Positions 24,710 to 32,443 of a stretch of DNA of 64,000 nt are shown in pieces (the stretch's first letter is position 1; each line of letters begins with the position of its first letter). The stretch spans positions 2,946,798 through 3,010,797 of the forward strand of contig HG934468.1 in NCBI GenBank assembly GCA_000723505.1. The letters run 5' to 3'. The position numbers and the translations under genes are program-made. The stretch comes from Mucinivorans hirudinis (GTDB lineage Bacteria > Bacteroidota > Bacteroidia > Bacteroidales > Rikenellaceae). The notes beneath the pieces are model-generated. The model saw only the letters and a list, made by a program, of their open reading frames with translations. It was not told where the DNA came from and searched no databases.

Positions 24710-27700
24710 AAAACATACAATATATAAGTGCCGGAGCAGGTTCAGGTAAAACATATCGCCTCACAGAGATTTTATCAGAAAGACTTTCAAGTGGCTTTTG
24801 TACTCCTTCGGAGATTATTCTAACCACTTACACCAAAGCCGCCGCAAACGAATTCAAAACAAAGGCGAGGAGAAGATTGATAGAGGACAATAAACTTATT
24901 GAGGCAACGGAACTTGATAATGCCAAAATCGGCACAGTACACTCCATTGCAAATATATTCGTAAATCGTTATTGGTATCTTTTAGGGCGAGGAGCTGTGG
25001 CGAATGTAATCTCTCAAAGCGACAAAAATTTCTATATCAATCAGTCGCTTGCAGAGATTGTAACCGCAAAGCAAATAAGAAATTTTGCCGAATTACGAGA
25101 GGAGTTTAATTTTTGGATTAAGGCAGAAGGGAAGTCCGATGCTTTCTTTTGGCGTGAACACCTTAGTAAGGTGATAGAGGTTATTGATAGCTACGATATA
25201 GAATCTTTGGAATTGAGCCGTCAGAGGTCGATAGAGATGATTGATACTGTATTTTTAAATGATGTAGCAAAATGTGATTATAAAAGCATCGTTGATTTTC
25301 TCACTCAAGCCAAACTGGTGGTGGTTGCGGCAGGAAAACAGAAAAATATTGATGACGCATTAAATGGTAAAACTGATAACTATGCTTTTTTGCTATCGGC
25401 ACAAGGTGTGCTTAAAAAATTTGTTGATAAAGATAAGGCTGAATTAACTTTGTTTAACTCCACTGCAGACAGCATCAACAAGCAACTGAGAGGAACACTT
25501 TTCGGGGAGAAGTTAAAAAAATATATTAGTGTGATTTTCGAGCTTGCCCAGAGATGGAAAGAGAAGTATAAAGAGTACAAGCAGAAAAATAACCTGATAG
25601 ATTACAACGATATGGAGCGGATATTTCTTGAGCTACTCCAAAATGATGTGGTCAAAAGCGAGATACAAAGCGATTACAAGCTACTGTTAGTCGATGAGTT
25701 TCAAGATTCAAATCCGATACAGATCAAAATCTTTGATATCTTATCGGAACTTGTCGAGGAGACGATATGGGTTGGCGACCCTAAACAGGCTATTTATGGT
25801 TTCAGAGGGAGTGATGCTGAGTTGATAGACAAAGTAAGCGAAGCCTTTCCTTCGATCGGAGAGCCTGCAAATGCAATCGGATTGTCAAGGGATAAACTCC
25901 ATAACTCACACCGTTCAAGAGGCAAACTCGTTAATATGACAAATTCGATATTTGCGAGCGTATTCTCTGCCGATATTGACCTCCACCTAATACCTAAGCG
26001 AGAGAAGGACGAGTTTAACTCCGCTCCAACCACACTGCATTTTGAATCTTCTGAAAGAAAGAAATCCGACCATTTTGCCGCTCTATCACAGAAAATTTGC
26101 GAGTTACTTGCCGGTAAAGGTGTAATTTCACAGGTGTTGTGTTCAAAATCAAAAACCCTTCGCCCAATAAATGCGGGTGATATTGCAATTTTAGCCAATA
26201 GCAACAATGATGTTGATAGCATTGCTGCCGCTTGTCGAGAGTGCGGATTGAAGGTATCCACGGCAGAGAGCGACATTATGCAGTTTGCCGAAATACAGCT
26301 CATCGAAGCAATACTCAACTACTCAATCAATGGCAAAGGCGACGACTTCTCAAAAGCTGAAATACTCTATCTTATGAACTCCGAGAGTGTTGAAGATATT
26401 TTGAGCGATAGATTGTCCTACATTGAAGAAAGAGAGGAAGATACTCCTAAATGGCGACACGAGCAATTTCAAATAGCGAAGATTGATAGTTTTATCGTGA
26501 AGTGTCAAAATCAATCGGTTTCGGAGTATGTAGAGAGTCTTGTGCTGGAACTCGACATCTGCGAGATTATCAAGCGTTGGGGTGACTACAATAGGCGCAA
26601 GGGGCATATCGACACTCTGCAACAAATGGCTAAAGCGTATGAGGATAGGGCTTTACAATTAGGTCTCGGTTCTTCGATAAACGGCTTCTTGGTTTATCTC
26701 AGTAGTACAAATTCAAACGACAATCCTTTTGTGAAGGCAGATGGTGCGATCAGTGTCTTGACATATCATAAATCTAAAGGATTGGAGTGGAATGTTGTTG
26801 TCCTTGAATCGTTAGAGAACGATAGCATCGAAGAGCAAAAATTGCTGCAAAAGGGCATGTTTGGGGTGCAGAATTATCGCGATGAGCAATCAACAGAGCT
26901 TTATGCTCAGAGATATATTACCCTGTTTCCATATTGCTGGGGAGCATCAAATGTACCAGCCGAAATTGCAGCAACAATGGCTCAAACGCCACTATTTTTG
27001 AAAAAAACGAGTACCATACTTAATGAGCAAAAACGGTTAATGTATGTTGGAATAACACGTGCAAGAGATTTCGTAATTACCTCGGCAATGAGCAAGAATG
27101 AAAAGAAGTGGTTTCAAAATATCGGCATCGATGAAGATCAATGGAGTACTCACTCGCACATTATACCCATCTCAAAAGGCGATGAGTTCATACCTCTTAA
27201 CTGCGAGCCATACTACACAGAGTATGTGAAAGAGGCAAAAGAGAGAAGGTATGAACCAAAATTCATCTCTCCAAGTCAGATTAATAAGCCTATTGCTGCC
27301 GAACCTCAAATCGTATATCGGTCAGGGCAACGGATTTCTATTGCCAACGAGGATATGGCAAACATAGGAACTTGTCTACACAATATATTTGCCATTTATG
27401 AGCAAGATGCAACGGACAATGTCGCTAAAGCAAAGCGGATTATCTCCAGCCTTGAAATGAGTGCTGCAATACCTTCAGAGGTTGAAGTAATTGGTTCTAT
27501 GGATAATCTTTATAGTTATCTGACTGCAACTTATGGCACACCGAAAGCAATCCATAAGGAGAGGGCGGTTATAATGGAGTTGGGCGAACAAGTCTTGAAT
27601 GGGTCAATCGACTTGGCCTGGGAATGGGAAGATGGCACCGTGATTGTAGATTACAAAAGCTTCCCGGGACGTGAAGATATAATAATGAAGGAAGGTGGCG

Positions 27701-27825
27701 ATCATTATGCAGGAAACTATTTACCTCAGTTAGTCGCTTATCAATCAATCTTGGAATCATCAAACATCAAAGTGCTAGATACATTGATATATTATGCTGT
27801 TCAAGGTGTTGTAGTGAAATTTTGA
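24706..27825 (+). CDS. AddA-like UvrD/Rep helicase-nuclease
   Basis: 1039 residues, superfamily 1 helicase with a C-terminal RecB-type nuclease. Motif I AGAGSGKTYRL (residues 8-18), motif Ia LTTYTKAAANEF (about 41), motif II LLVDEFQDSNPIQ (about 328), motif III GDPKQAIYGFRGSD (about 350), motif V LTYHKSKGLEWNVV (about 685), motif VI RLMYVGITRARD (about 778). Nuclease motifs: GTCLHNIFAIYE (about 888), GSIDLAWEWEDG (about 967) and VIVDYKSFPG (about 978). This matches AddA of AddAB (functional equivalent of RecBCD), which resects double-strand breaks and also destroys linear phage DNA. Start codon overlaps the AddB-like gene by 4 bases, showing a tight pair. It lies in an IS-rich accessory region next to a type I restriction remnant. 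Confidence 0.85.
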   Translation: MKNIQYISAGAGSGKTYRLTEILSERLSSGFCTPSEIILTTYTKAAANEFKTKARRRLIEDNKLIEATELDNAKIGTVHSIANIFVNRYWYLLGRGAVANVISQSDKNFYINQSLAEIVTAKQIRNFAELREEFNFWIKAEGKSDAFFWREHLSKVIEVIDSYDIESLELSRQRSIEMIDTVFLNDVAKCDYKSIVDFLTQAKLVVVAAGKQKNIDDALNGKTDNYAFLLSAQGVLKKFVDKDKAELTLFNSTADSINKQLRGTLFGEKLKKYISVIFELAQRWKEKYKEYKQKNNLIDYNDMERIFLELLQNDVVKSEIQSDYKLLLVDEFQDSNPIQIKIFDILSELVEETIWVGDPKQAIYGFRGSDAELIDKVSEAFPSIGEPANAIGLSRDKLHNSHRSRGKLVNMTNSIFASVFSADIDLHLIPKREKDEFNSAPTTLHFESSERKKSDHFAALSQKICELLAGKGVISQVLCSKSKTLRPINAGDIAILANSNNDVDSIAAACRECGLKVSTAESDIMQFAEIQLIEAILNYSINGKGDDFSKAEILYLMNSESVEDILSDRLSYIEEREEDTPKWRHEQFQIAKIDSFIVKCQNQSVSEYVESLVLELDICEIIKRWGDYNRRKGHIDTLQQMAKAYEDRALQLGLGSSINGFLVYLSSTNSNDNPFVKADGAISVLTYHKSKGLEWNVVVLESLENDSIEEQKLLQKGMFGVQNYRDEQSTELYAQRYITLFPYCWGASNVPAEIAATMAQTPLFLKKTSTILNEQKRLMYVGITRARDFVITSAMSKNEKKWFQNIGIDEDQWSTHSHIIPISKGDEFIPLNCEPYYTEYVKEAKERRYEPKFISPSQINKPIAAEPQIVYRSGQRISIANEDMANIGTCLHNIFAIYEQDATDNVAKAKRIISSLEMSAAIPSEVEVIGSMDNLYSYLTATYGTPKAIHKERAVIMELGEQVLNGSIDLAWEWEDGTVIVDYKSFPGREDIIMKEGGDHYAGNYLPQLVAYQSILESSNIKVLDTLIYYAVQGVVVKF

Positions 27826-28013
27826 GTGTTTTCCACATAACGTTTAATAGATTCACGCATCGCACCATAGTCTTTATTCTCAATGCGGAAAGATAAGAAT
27901 TCAATTTCACTGAAAAATATTCCTTTCAAGTATGCTGTGTCAATTCTATAGATGAAGTGCAATTGCACATTAAATGTAAGTTTGTTAGCTGTTAAATAAT
28001 GGATTGTCTTCAT
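27801..28013 (-). CDS. Possible small protein (70 aa), convergent to the helicase gene
   Basis: MKTIHYLTANKLTFNVQLHFIYRID... No motif is recognised. Codon content looks plausible and the open frame fills most of the gap between the helicase and the HU gene, overlapping the helicase 3' end by 25 bases. No clear promoter precedes it on the minus strand. It could also be chance; kept at low confidence. Confidence 0.3.
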   Translation of the reverse strand: MKTIHYLTANKLTFNVQLHFIYRIDTAYLKGIFFSEIEFLSFRIENKDYGAMRESIKRYVENTQNFTTTP

Positions 28014-28030
28014 CTCTGATTTTTTGTCAT

Positions 28031-28038
28031 TACCTTTG
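28031..28038 (+). promoter_or_regulatory. -7 promoter box of the HU gene
   Basis: TACCTTTG at 28031-28038 is a perfect TAnnTTTG box 24 bases before the HU start codon. No well-spaced -33 TTTG is seen (nearest TTG 28004-28006). Confidence 0.5.
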
Positions 28039-28062
28039 TGTTATAACTATAATAATATAGCA

Positions 28063-28335
28063 ATGACAAAAGCAGAATTAATAAGCTCGGTGGCTAAAAA
28101 AACCGGTATTGAAAAAGGCACTATAGCTGCCGTTATTGAGGCTTCAATGGACTCGATTAAGAGCACGATGGCTGATGGTGAGAATATTTACCTCAGAGGC
28201 TTCGGCACTTTTCTGATTAAAGAGCGTGCAGAAAAGGTGGCTCGTAACATTTCTAAGAACACGACCATTACTATCCCTGCCCATAAAATAGCTGCGTTTA
28301 AACCGGCCAAAGAGTTTCAAAAGGTAATCAAGTAG
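28063..28335 (+). CDS. HU-family DNA-binding protein
   Basis: 90 residues from ATG 28063, the normal HU length. MTKAELISSVAKKTGIEKGTIAAVIEASMDSI is the N-terminal helical dimerisation part; NIYLRGFGTFLIKERAEKVARNISKNTTITIPAHKIAAFKPAKEF contains the G-F-G-x-F core, the basic DNA-binding arm and the P-A-x-x-x-x-F-K-P-x-x-x-F closing segment (quoted in parts: GFGTFLIKERAEKVARN, PAHKIAAFKPAKEF). HU bends DNA and supports recombination and replication. The stop codon is followed at once by the TTG start of the membrane protein gene. Confidence 0.93.
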   Translation: MTKAELISSVAKKTGIEKGTIAAVIEASMDSIKSTMADGENIYLRGFGTFLIKERAEKVARNISKNTTITIPAHKIAAFKPAKEFQKVIK

Positions 28336-28608
28336 TTGAACAATATCACCAAATACAACCTCAAAACAATCGCAATATCGGTCGCTGGGCTGATATTGCT
28401 GTTTTGTGTATTGTCATTTCTGATAACCCCCCAGAGCGATATATTTCAGTTGGAATCTATAAATCCACTGGGCATTTTGGAGGGTACAGCATTTGCTCTT
28501 AGTTGGGGGCTTGGCTTCCCCATTTGGCTATCCATAATCACCATATTTACCATCTCATTTTTTATATTTATGGTGTTTCTCTGGATTGCACGCAGGGTGG
28601 TAAAATAG
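28336..28608 (+). CDS. Small membrane protein (two transmembrane helices)
   Basis: 90 residues starting with TTG directly after the HU stop codon (no spacer), so translation is probably coupled. No ATG is available near the N-terminus. Hydrophobic segments at about residues 10-29 (LKTIAISVAGLILLFCVLSF) and 58-85 (GLGFPIWLSIITIFTISFFI and FMVFLWIA) suggest two membrane helices with a short extracytoplasmic loop and a basic C-terminus (RRVVK). No family is recognised. Its placement behind HU gives no clear hint of function. Confidence 0.6.
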   Translation: MNNITKYNLKTIAISVAGLILLFCVLSFLITPQSDIFQLESINPLGILEGTAFALSWGLGFPIWLSIITIFTISFFIFMVFLWIARRVVK

Positions 28609-28609
28609 C

Positions 28610-28640
28610 AAGGGTGTAACCAAACGCTACACCCTTTGTG
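28610..28640. terminator. Hairpin between convergent genes
   Basis: AAGGGTGTA (28610-28618) and TACACCCTT (28628-28636) form a 9-bp stem between the rightward membrane-protein gene and the leftward recombinase gene. The T-tract is weak (TTTG), so terminator strength is uncertain. Confidence 0.5.
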
Positions 28641-28679
28641 GTTGACATAAGTGCCCAAGTCTGCTAAAATCTATGGGAT

Positions 28680-29966
28680 TTAACAACCAAACACCTTATC
28701 CACTTTCGCATCAATCTTCTTGTAATCTGTATTCTTGTAGTAGTGCTTATAAATGGTATTCGGACTATTGCCTGCCATCTCAGCCACAACAACCGGATGG
28801 ATATCTGCCGATATCATCTCAGTGATAAATGTACCACGAGCAGCATACCATGTAATCTTATCCTTGTATTTGATAATCTTCTGAAGCTTTCGCAACGCCA
28901 GATTTACCTTATAACCCAACTTCTTCAAACGACACCGCTGCTGTGTCTCAGTGATGTGTTTGCGGGAGAAAATAGGAAGCATATAATCACCAAAGCATTT
29001 ATCCTTATATCTATCGGTTATAGCTCGTGCCTTGTCATTGAGTTTTATCCGAGCTTTTTTCGGAAATTTGATACGCTCATACTCCAATCTCCCATCATCA
29101 TCCACGCAATCCCAAGTAAGATAGGCGACATCAATATTAGCCATACCGCCAGTGTAGAAGCTGAATAGAAACAAGTCAATATAGAATATCTCCAGTCGAG
29201 TAAAAAGAGTTCTGTCTACGTTCTCGATCTGGGTAATCACTTCACGAGGCAAAGTTTTAGGTGCAAACTCCTTGGGTTTCATCTTTGCTCTCACTTGCTC
29301 GAAGATGGACATATCTATATTGGGTATGTTCATTTTGTCAGCATAGTATAATAGTCCATAGAATCTTCTGAGTCGAGACTCTAAAGCAGCATTATTACCA
29401 TTCTCCAAACCTCGTTTTTGCAAAAAGAAAGCATAGTCGCTTACAAACTCCTCAGTGATTTCATTGAAGTAATAGGTCGATAAGGCTCTATCATATTTCT
29501 GCTTGGTGAATTGACTCAGAGTAGTCATCAAATCACGATAGTTCTTTGCTGTTGAGATGCTGGTCAATACCTTTCCATTTTTGATGCGCTCTTTGCTCAA
29601 CTTACGTTCAACGATAATCTCTATCGCTTGGCAGACCGAGAGGACTTTTGACTCCTTACTCTGATGGAGTGCCGTATCGAAGCAATGAGACCATTGAACC
29701 GGAGCCCAAGCCGAGCCTTGCTCTTCCCACTCTTCAGCGACTTTTAAATACTTTGCTTTCAGTTCAAGCAGCCGTTTGTTCTTTTCGGTAGCTTCTGCAC
29801 CTTTTGATTTGAAACGTTGCGTCTGTGAGTCCCAGTCTGTGATAGAACCGGTAATGTTGACGACTTTAGAGACTCTGGCATATCCTGTTTTAAAGAATAT
29901 GAGTTCCAGCTTTACCAGCTGAGGATCTTTTGGGTTAGCTTTACCCTTAATGTTAATAGTAAACAT
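28680..29966 (-). CDS. Tyrosine recombinase (Bacteroidales mobile-element integrase)
   Basis: 428 residues: N-terminal arm-binding domain (MFTINIKGKANPKDPQLVKLE..., about 1-90), SAM-like core-binding domain (about 100-215) and catalytic domain (about 235-420). Catalytic region: the box I segment reads FYTGGMANIDVAYLTW, where most relatives carry Arg next to the G-M, so Arg I appears substituted or displaced; box II is ITWYAARGTFITEMI with the second Arg; NTIYKHYYKN supplies the late His and the nucleophilic Tyr. This type of integrase moves conjugative transposons and similar elements. A 22-24-base inverted repeat (29965-30137) flanks its promoter region. Activity is uncertain because of the box I change, although the variant may be normal for its subfamily. 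Confidence 0.85.
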   Translation of the reverse strand: MFTINIKGKANPKDPQLVKLELIFFKTGYARVSKVVNITGSITDWDSQTQRFKSKGAEATEKNKRLLELKAKYLKVAEEWEEQGSAWAPVQWSHCFDTALHQSKESKVLSVCQAIEIIVERKLSKERIKNGKVLTSISTAKNYRDLMTTLSQFTKQKYDRALSTYYFNEITEEFVSDYAFFLQKRGLENGNNAALESRLRRFYGLLYYADKMNIPNIDMSIFEQVRAKMKPKEFAPKTLPREVITQIENVDRTLFTRLEIFYIDLFLFSFYTGGMANIDVAYLTWDCVDDDGRLEYERIKFPKKARIKLNDKARAITDRYKDKCFGDYMLPIFSRKHITETQQRCRLKKLGYKVNLALRKLQKIIKYKDKITWYAARGTFITEMISADIHPVVVAEMAGNSPNTIYKHYYKNTDYKKIDAKVDKVFGC

Positions 29967-30137
29967 AACGCATTAGTTTAAATTTGTACTCGTTTTTGGT
30001 CGAATTCAGACTCCGAAACCGGACTACATGAATCCCTACATAAGAATAGGGTGTTTCGCCAAAAAGGGGTTATTTATGCCATTAGATTACCTAATTAGGC
30101 TCTAACCCTGTCCTATACAAATTAACTAATGCGTTAT
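29965..30137. repeat. Inverted repeat flanking the recombinase upstream region
   Basis: The left arm 29965-29988 overlaps the recombinase start codon; the right arm 30116-30137 is its inverse apart from a two-base gap. The first 14 bases (ATAACGCATTAGTT) and last 8 (AATTTGTA) agree exactly. About 127 bases lie between, including the 10-base palindrome CCTAATTAGG (30090-30099). It may be a recombinase-binding or invertible region. Confidence 0.7.
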
Positions 30138-30298
30138 ATTACTGCGATTTACGAACCCAAAAGTACGACAATCCTAAAAAAGGGGGATTCCAAAATTGAG
30201 CAAGGGTATATAAACGGCTCGTGCCTCGCCGCCCTTGCACACATCCAAAAACCGCCTTGAAAAAGCATTTGTAAAGCCGAAAAGAAAAAATTATATTT
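30138..30298. other. Non-coding region between recombinase and IS4
   Basis: No gene seen. A hairpin GCAAGGG (30200-30206) with CCCTTGC (30232-30238), with an inner GGC/GCC stem (GGCTCGTGCC), could be a structured RNA or attachment-site core. The sequence continues to the left target duplication of IS4 (30290-30298). Confidence 0.4.
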
Positions 30299-31753
30299 CA
30301 TTATTAACCGACTAAAATCGGATTTTTGTTAATTATTTCTGCAATCGTTTAGTAATCAGCATGTATTTCCGCATAAATAGTCATTTCAAAATACCTACCC
30401 CCCCTCAAAATAGTGCCATTTGTATCGTTGGGGCTCGGCTCGATGAGCAAAAATTAGCCCCTTTTCGCTTGTGATAAGTGCGTTTGCAGTTCTGAATCAT
30501 CCAAAAAATATCCAGATAACTCGTCAAATGTATCCTCACCAACACCGCAACAGTCGAAAATGCTTTGTCAGTCTGCGTTTTGACTTTCAACACCGTCAAA
30601 AGTAGATGAGCAATGAGCGTTATCCATATCTGCGTCTTAATTCCATTCTCGGTCTCAGAGTAGAAAAAGTGTAGTTGAAAATTCTGCTTCAACTTCTTAA
30701 ACAACAGCTCTATTTGCCAGCGGCACTTGTAGATAAAAGCCACATCCTCTGCACTGATTTGAAAGTTATTGGTGATAAAAACCAATATCCGACCCTTTTC
30801 ATCACGATAAACAACTTTCCTTAAACAAACCTTCTTCTGCTCCTTATTATCCTTATAATTCAGATGAATGTGCTCCTCTGATATTACTCCAAACTCTTTG
30901 TCGTTCAGCACTTTCTCTGAAATAACCTCCTGTACCTCGTAAACAGCATTGCGTTTCAACCGTCCGACAAACCAAACTCCCTCTTCTGTCCAGCGGGCAT
31001 ATTGCCCATAGTCGTTGTACGCCTTGTCGAAACAAATCATACTCCCTGCTGTGAGGTTGAGCTTGCTCAGAAATTTCTTATCGTGCATTTTTGCCTCGCT
31101 TATATTGACGTGCTTGGCACAATCGGCGTGAGCGTCTATCATCATATGCACCTTCAATCCACCCTTCTTCTTACCATCTCCTTTGGGGTTACGACCTACC
31201 CCCTTCATTATGTCCGAAAATAGGCGAATAGTGGTAGAATCGAAGATGTAAAACTTCTCAAAATCCACCCCCTTAATTCGGCTGACCGACAAAAGTGGCG
31301 AGTAGTGGCTCAATAACTCAAAGTAGTAATCCCTGAACAAAACCTCATCTCTATCTCGCAAAGCATCGCCTATGGTGCTTTTGGCGGGCGATTTATCTAG
31401 CCCCAAATAGCTCAACTTGCCTTGCAAGCCCTGCATTGCTGCTGCAATCTCGCCCACAGAATCACACCTGCTAAAGACCCCAAAGAGCAAAGTTATCAAC
31501 TGCTCCCACGAGCGAAATCGTTTGTAGTACCTATCCGATTTGTGGCGGTGAACTAACAGGTCAAACTTCGCTCTTGGCAGAAAATCTACAACCTGTTTGA
31601 AAATCGGCTGACCGACTAAATTTTTATAACTATCTTTGCCCATAGTTGAATCTTGTATTGTTTGCACTTACAAAATTACAACTATCGGGGTAATTCTCTT
31701 CAAAGGGGATTACCCCTCTCTTTTTTTCTCAACTTTTTTGTCGGTCAGTAATG
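30299..31753 (-). mobile_element. IS4-family insertion sequence, copy 1 (complete)
   Basis: Ends CATTATTAACCGAC (30299-30312) and GTCGGTCAGTAATG (31740-31753) are inverse with two mismatches. A perfect 9-bp direct repeat ATTATATTT flanks it (30290-30298, 31754-31762). Length 1455 bp. Between the transposase start and the outer end, GGGGTAAT (31687-31694) and ATTACCCC (31709-31716) form a hairpin that would block incoming transcripts. A second copy begins at 63628. Confidence 0.92.
30405..31643 (-). CDS. IS4-family transposase (DUF4372 type)
   Basis: 412 residues from ATG 31643 (MGKDSYKNLVGQPIFKQVV). The N-terminal DUF4372-type domain (about 1-75, RYYKRFRSWEQLITLLFGVF) is followed by the DDE_Tnp_1 catalytic domain: Asp in FYIFDSTTIRLFS (about 140), Asp in GSMICFDKAYNDYG (about 212) and Glu in YKCRWQIELLFKKLKQN (about 310), the YREK-like segment of IS4. 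C-terminal part is complete and in frame. Identical in the portion that can be compared with the second copy, apart from an Ile/Val change near residue 19 (FKQVVDF versus FKQIVDF). Confidence 0.93.
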   Translation of the reverse strand: MGKDSYKNLVGQPIFKQVVDFLPRAKFDLLVHRHKSDRYYKRFRSWEQLITLLFGVFSRCDSVGEIAAAMQGLQGKLSYLGLDKSPAKSTIGDALRDRDEVLFRDYYFELLSHYSPLLSVSRIKGVDFEKFYIFDSTTIRLFSDIMKGVGRNPKGDGKKKGGLKVHMMIDAHADCAKHVNISEAKMHDKKFLSKLNLTAGSMICFDKAYNDYGQYARWTEEGVWFVGRLKRNAVYEVQEVISEKVLNDKEFGVISEEHIHLNYKDNKEQKKVCLRKVVYRDEKGRILVFITNNFQISAEDVAFIYKCRWQIELLFKKLKQNFQLHFFYSETENGIKTQIWITLIAHLLLTVLKVKTQTDKAFSTVAVLVRIHLTSYLDIFWMIQNCKRTYHKRKGANFCSSSRAPTIQMALF

Positions 31754-31841
31754 ATTATATTTGTAGAAATTTAAACACAAAATATTTACCGGACAGAGTT
31801 TATATTACACTCCCCCGGCTGCTTATGCAGTCATTATGCGT

Positions 31842-32129
31842 ATGACCCCGAAAAGTCTGTTCCCGGAACCTTCAATCCGTGTGATTGAGTTGGTTTGCAA
31901 TGCCTCGCCCGATGCCTCACTCTCTAAGCCTAAGTTTCAGCGATATCTGGACCTTTACAAACGTGATGGTATCTACTGTGGACGAGCAAAGCGATTGACC
32001 CCAGAAAGGGAACAGTTTTATCAGGGCGTAAGCAAACGTAAGCTTGACAAGTATGCTAAGGCAAACCGTCAAGAGATTGAAAAGGAGCGAAAATTATTGA
32101 GAACGAAGCTAAAAGGAGATGAAAATTGA
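31842..32129 (+). CDS. Hypothetical 95-aa basic protein
   Basis: MTPKSLFPEPSIRVIELVCNASPDASLSKPK... Start taken at ATG 31842; ATG 31836 adds MR. The second half is strongly basic and helical (KRLTPEREQFYQGVSKRKLDKYAKANRQEIEKERKLL), which suggests nucleic acid binding or a scaffold, but no family is recognised. It lies upstream of the phage-like SSB/SbcD/SbcC genes, separated by a promoter, and 80 bases from the IS4 right flank. Confidence 0.55.
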   Translation: MTPKSLFPEPSIRVIELVCNASPDASLSKPKFQRYLDLYKRDGIYCGRAKRLTPEREQFYQGVSKRKLDKYAKANRQEIEKERKLLRTKLKGDEN

Positions 32130-32443
32130 AAAAAAACTTTTGTAGTTTCAGACTTAATTGCTACTTTTGTTGTGATGCTTCTTGCATCTTTTATTCTGAT
32201 TGAGGCAATAGATTATTAGCCAAGAATTTCAGGGAACTTCTTCCCGCTCAAAATTCCCCTATATTACATACTTTTTTTCTTGACGGATTTTTACGATCCC
32301 TCATCTATTTTGATTGGAGTTGTACGGCTACTTGCTATGAATGAACTCTTTAGATTGCTCAGCTGAACGCACAAGGTGACACCGAACCCTTGAGCTACGG
32401 TATTAGATTGCATTCGGGTTGTTTAATTATTCAAATAACAATC
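32130..32443 (+). promoter_or_regulatory. Promoter and long leader of the SSB-SbcD-SbcC operon
   Basis: TTTG (32139-32142) and TACTTTTG (32162-32169), spacer 19, form a very good Bacteroidota promoter. Right after it GATGC-TTCTT-GCATC (32174-32188) followed by TTTTATT is a terminator-like hairpin at the very 5' end of the transcript. The leader then runs 255 bases to the SSB ATG with no open frame of note, so post-transcriptional control is possible. Confidence 0.6.

Noticed and set aside
30138-30298. tRNA-like structure near 30200-30238
   Set aside because: The arms and loop sizes do not give a cloverleaf and there is no CCA or anticodon arm; left as an unassigned hairpin.
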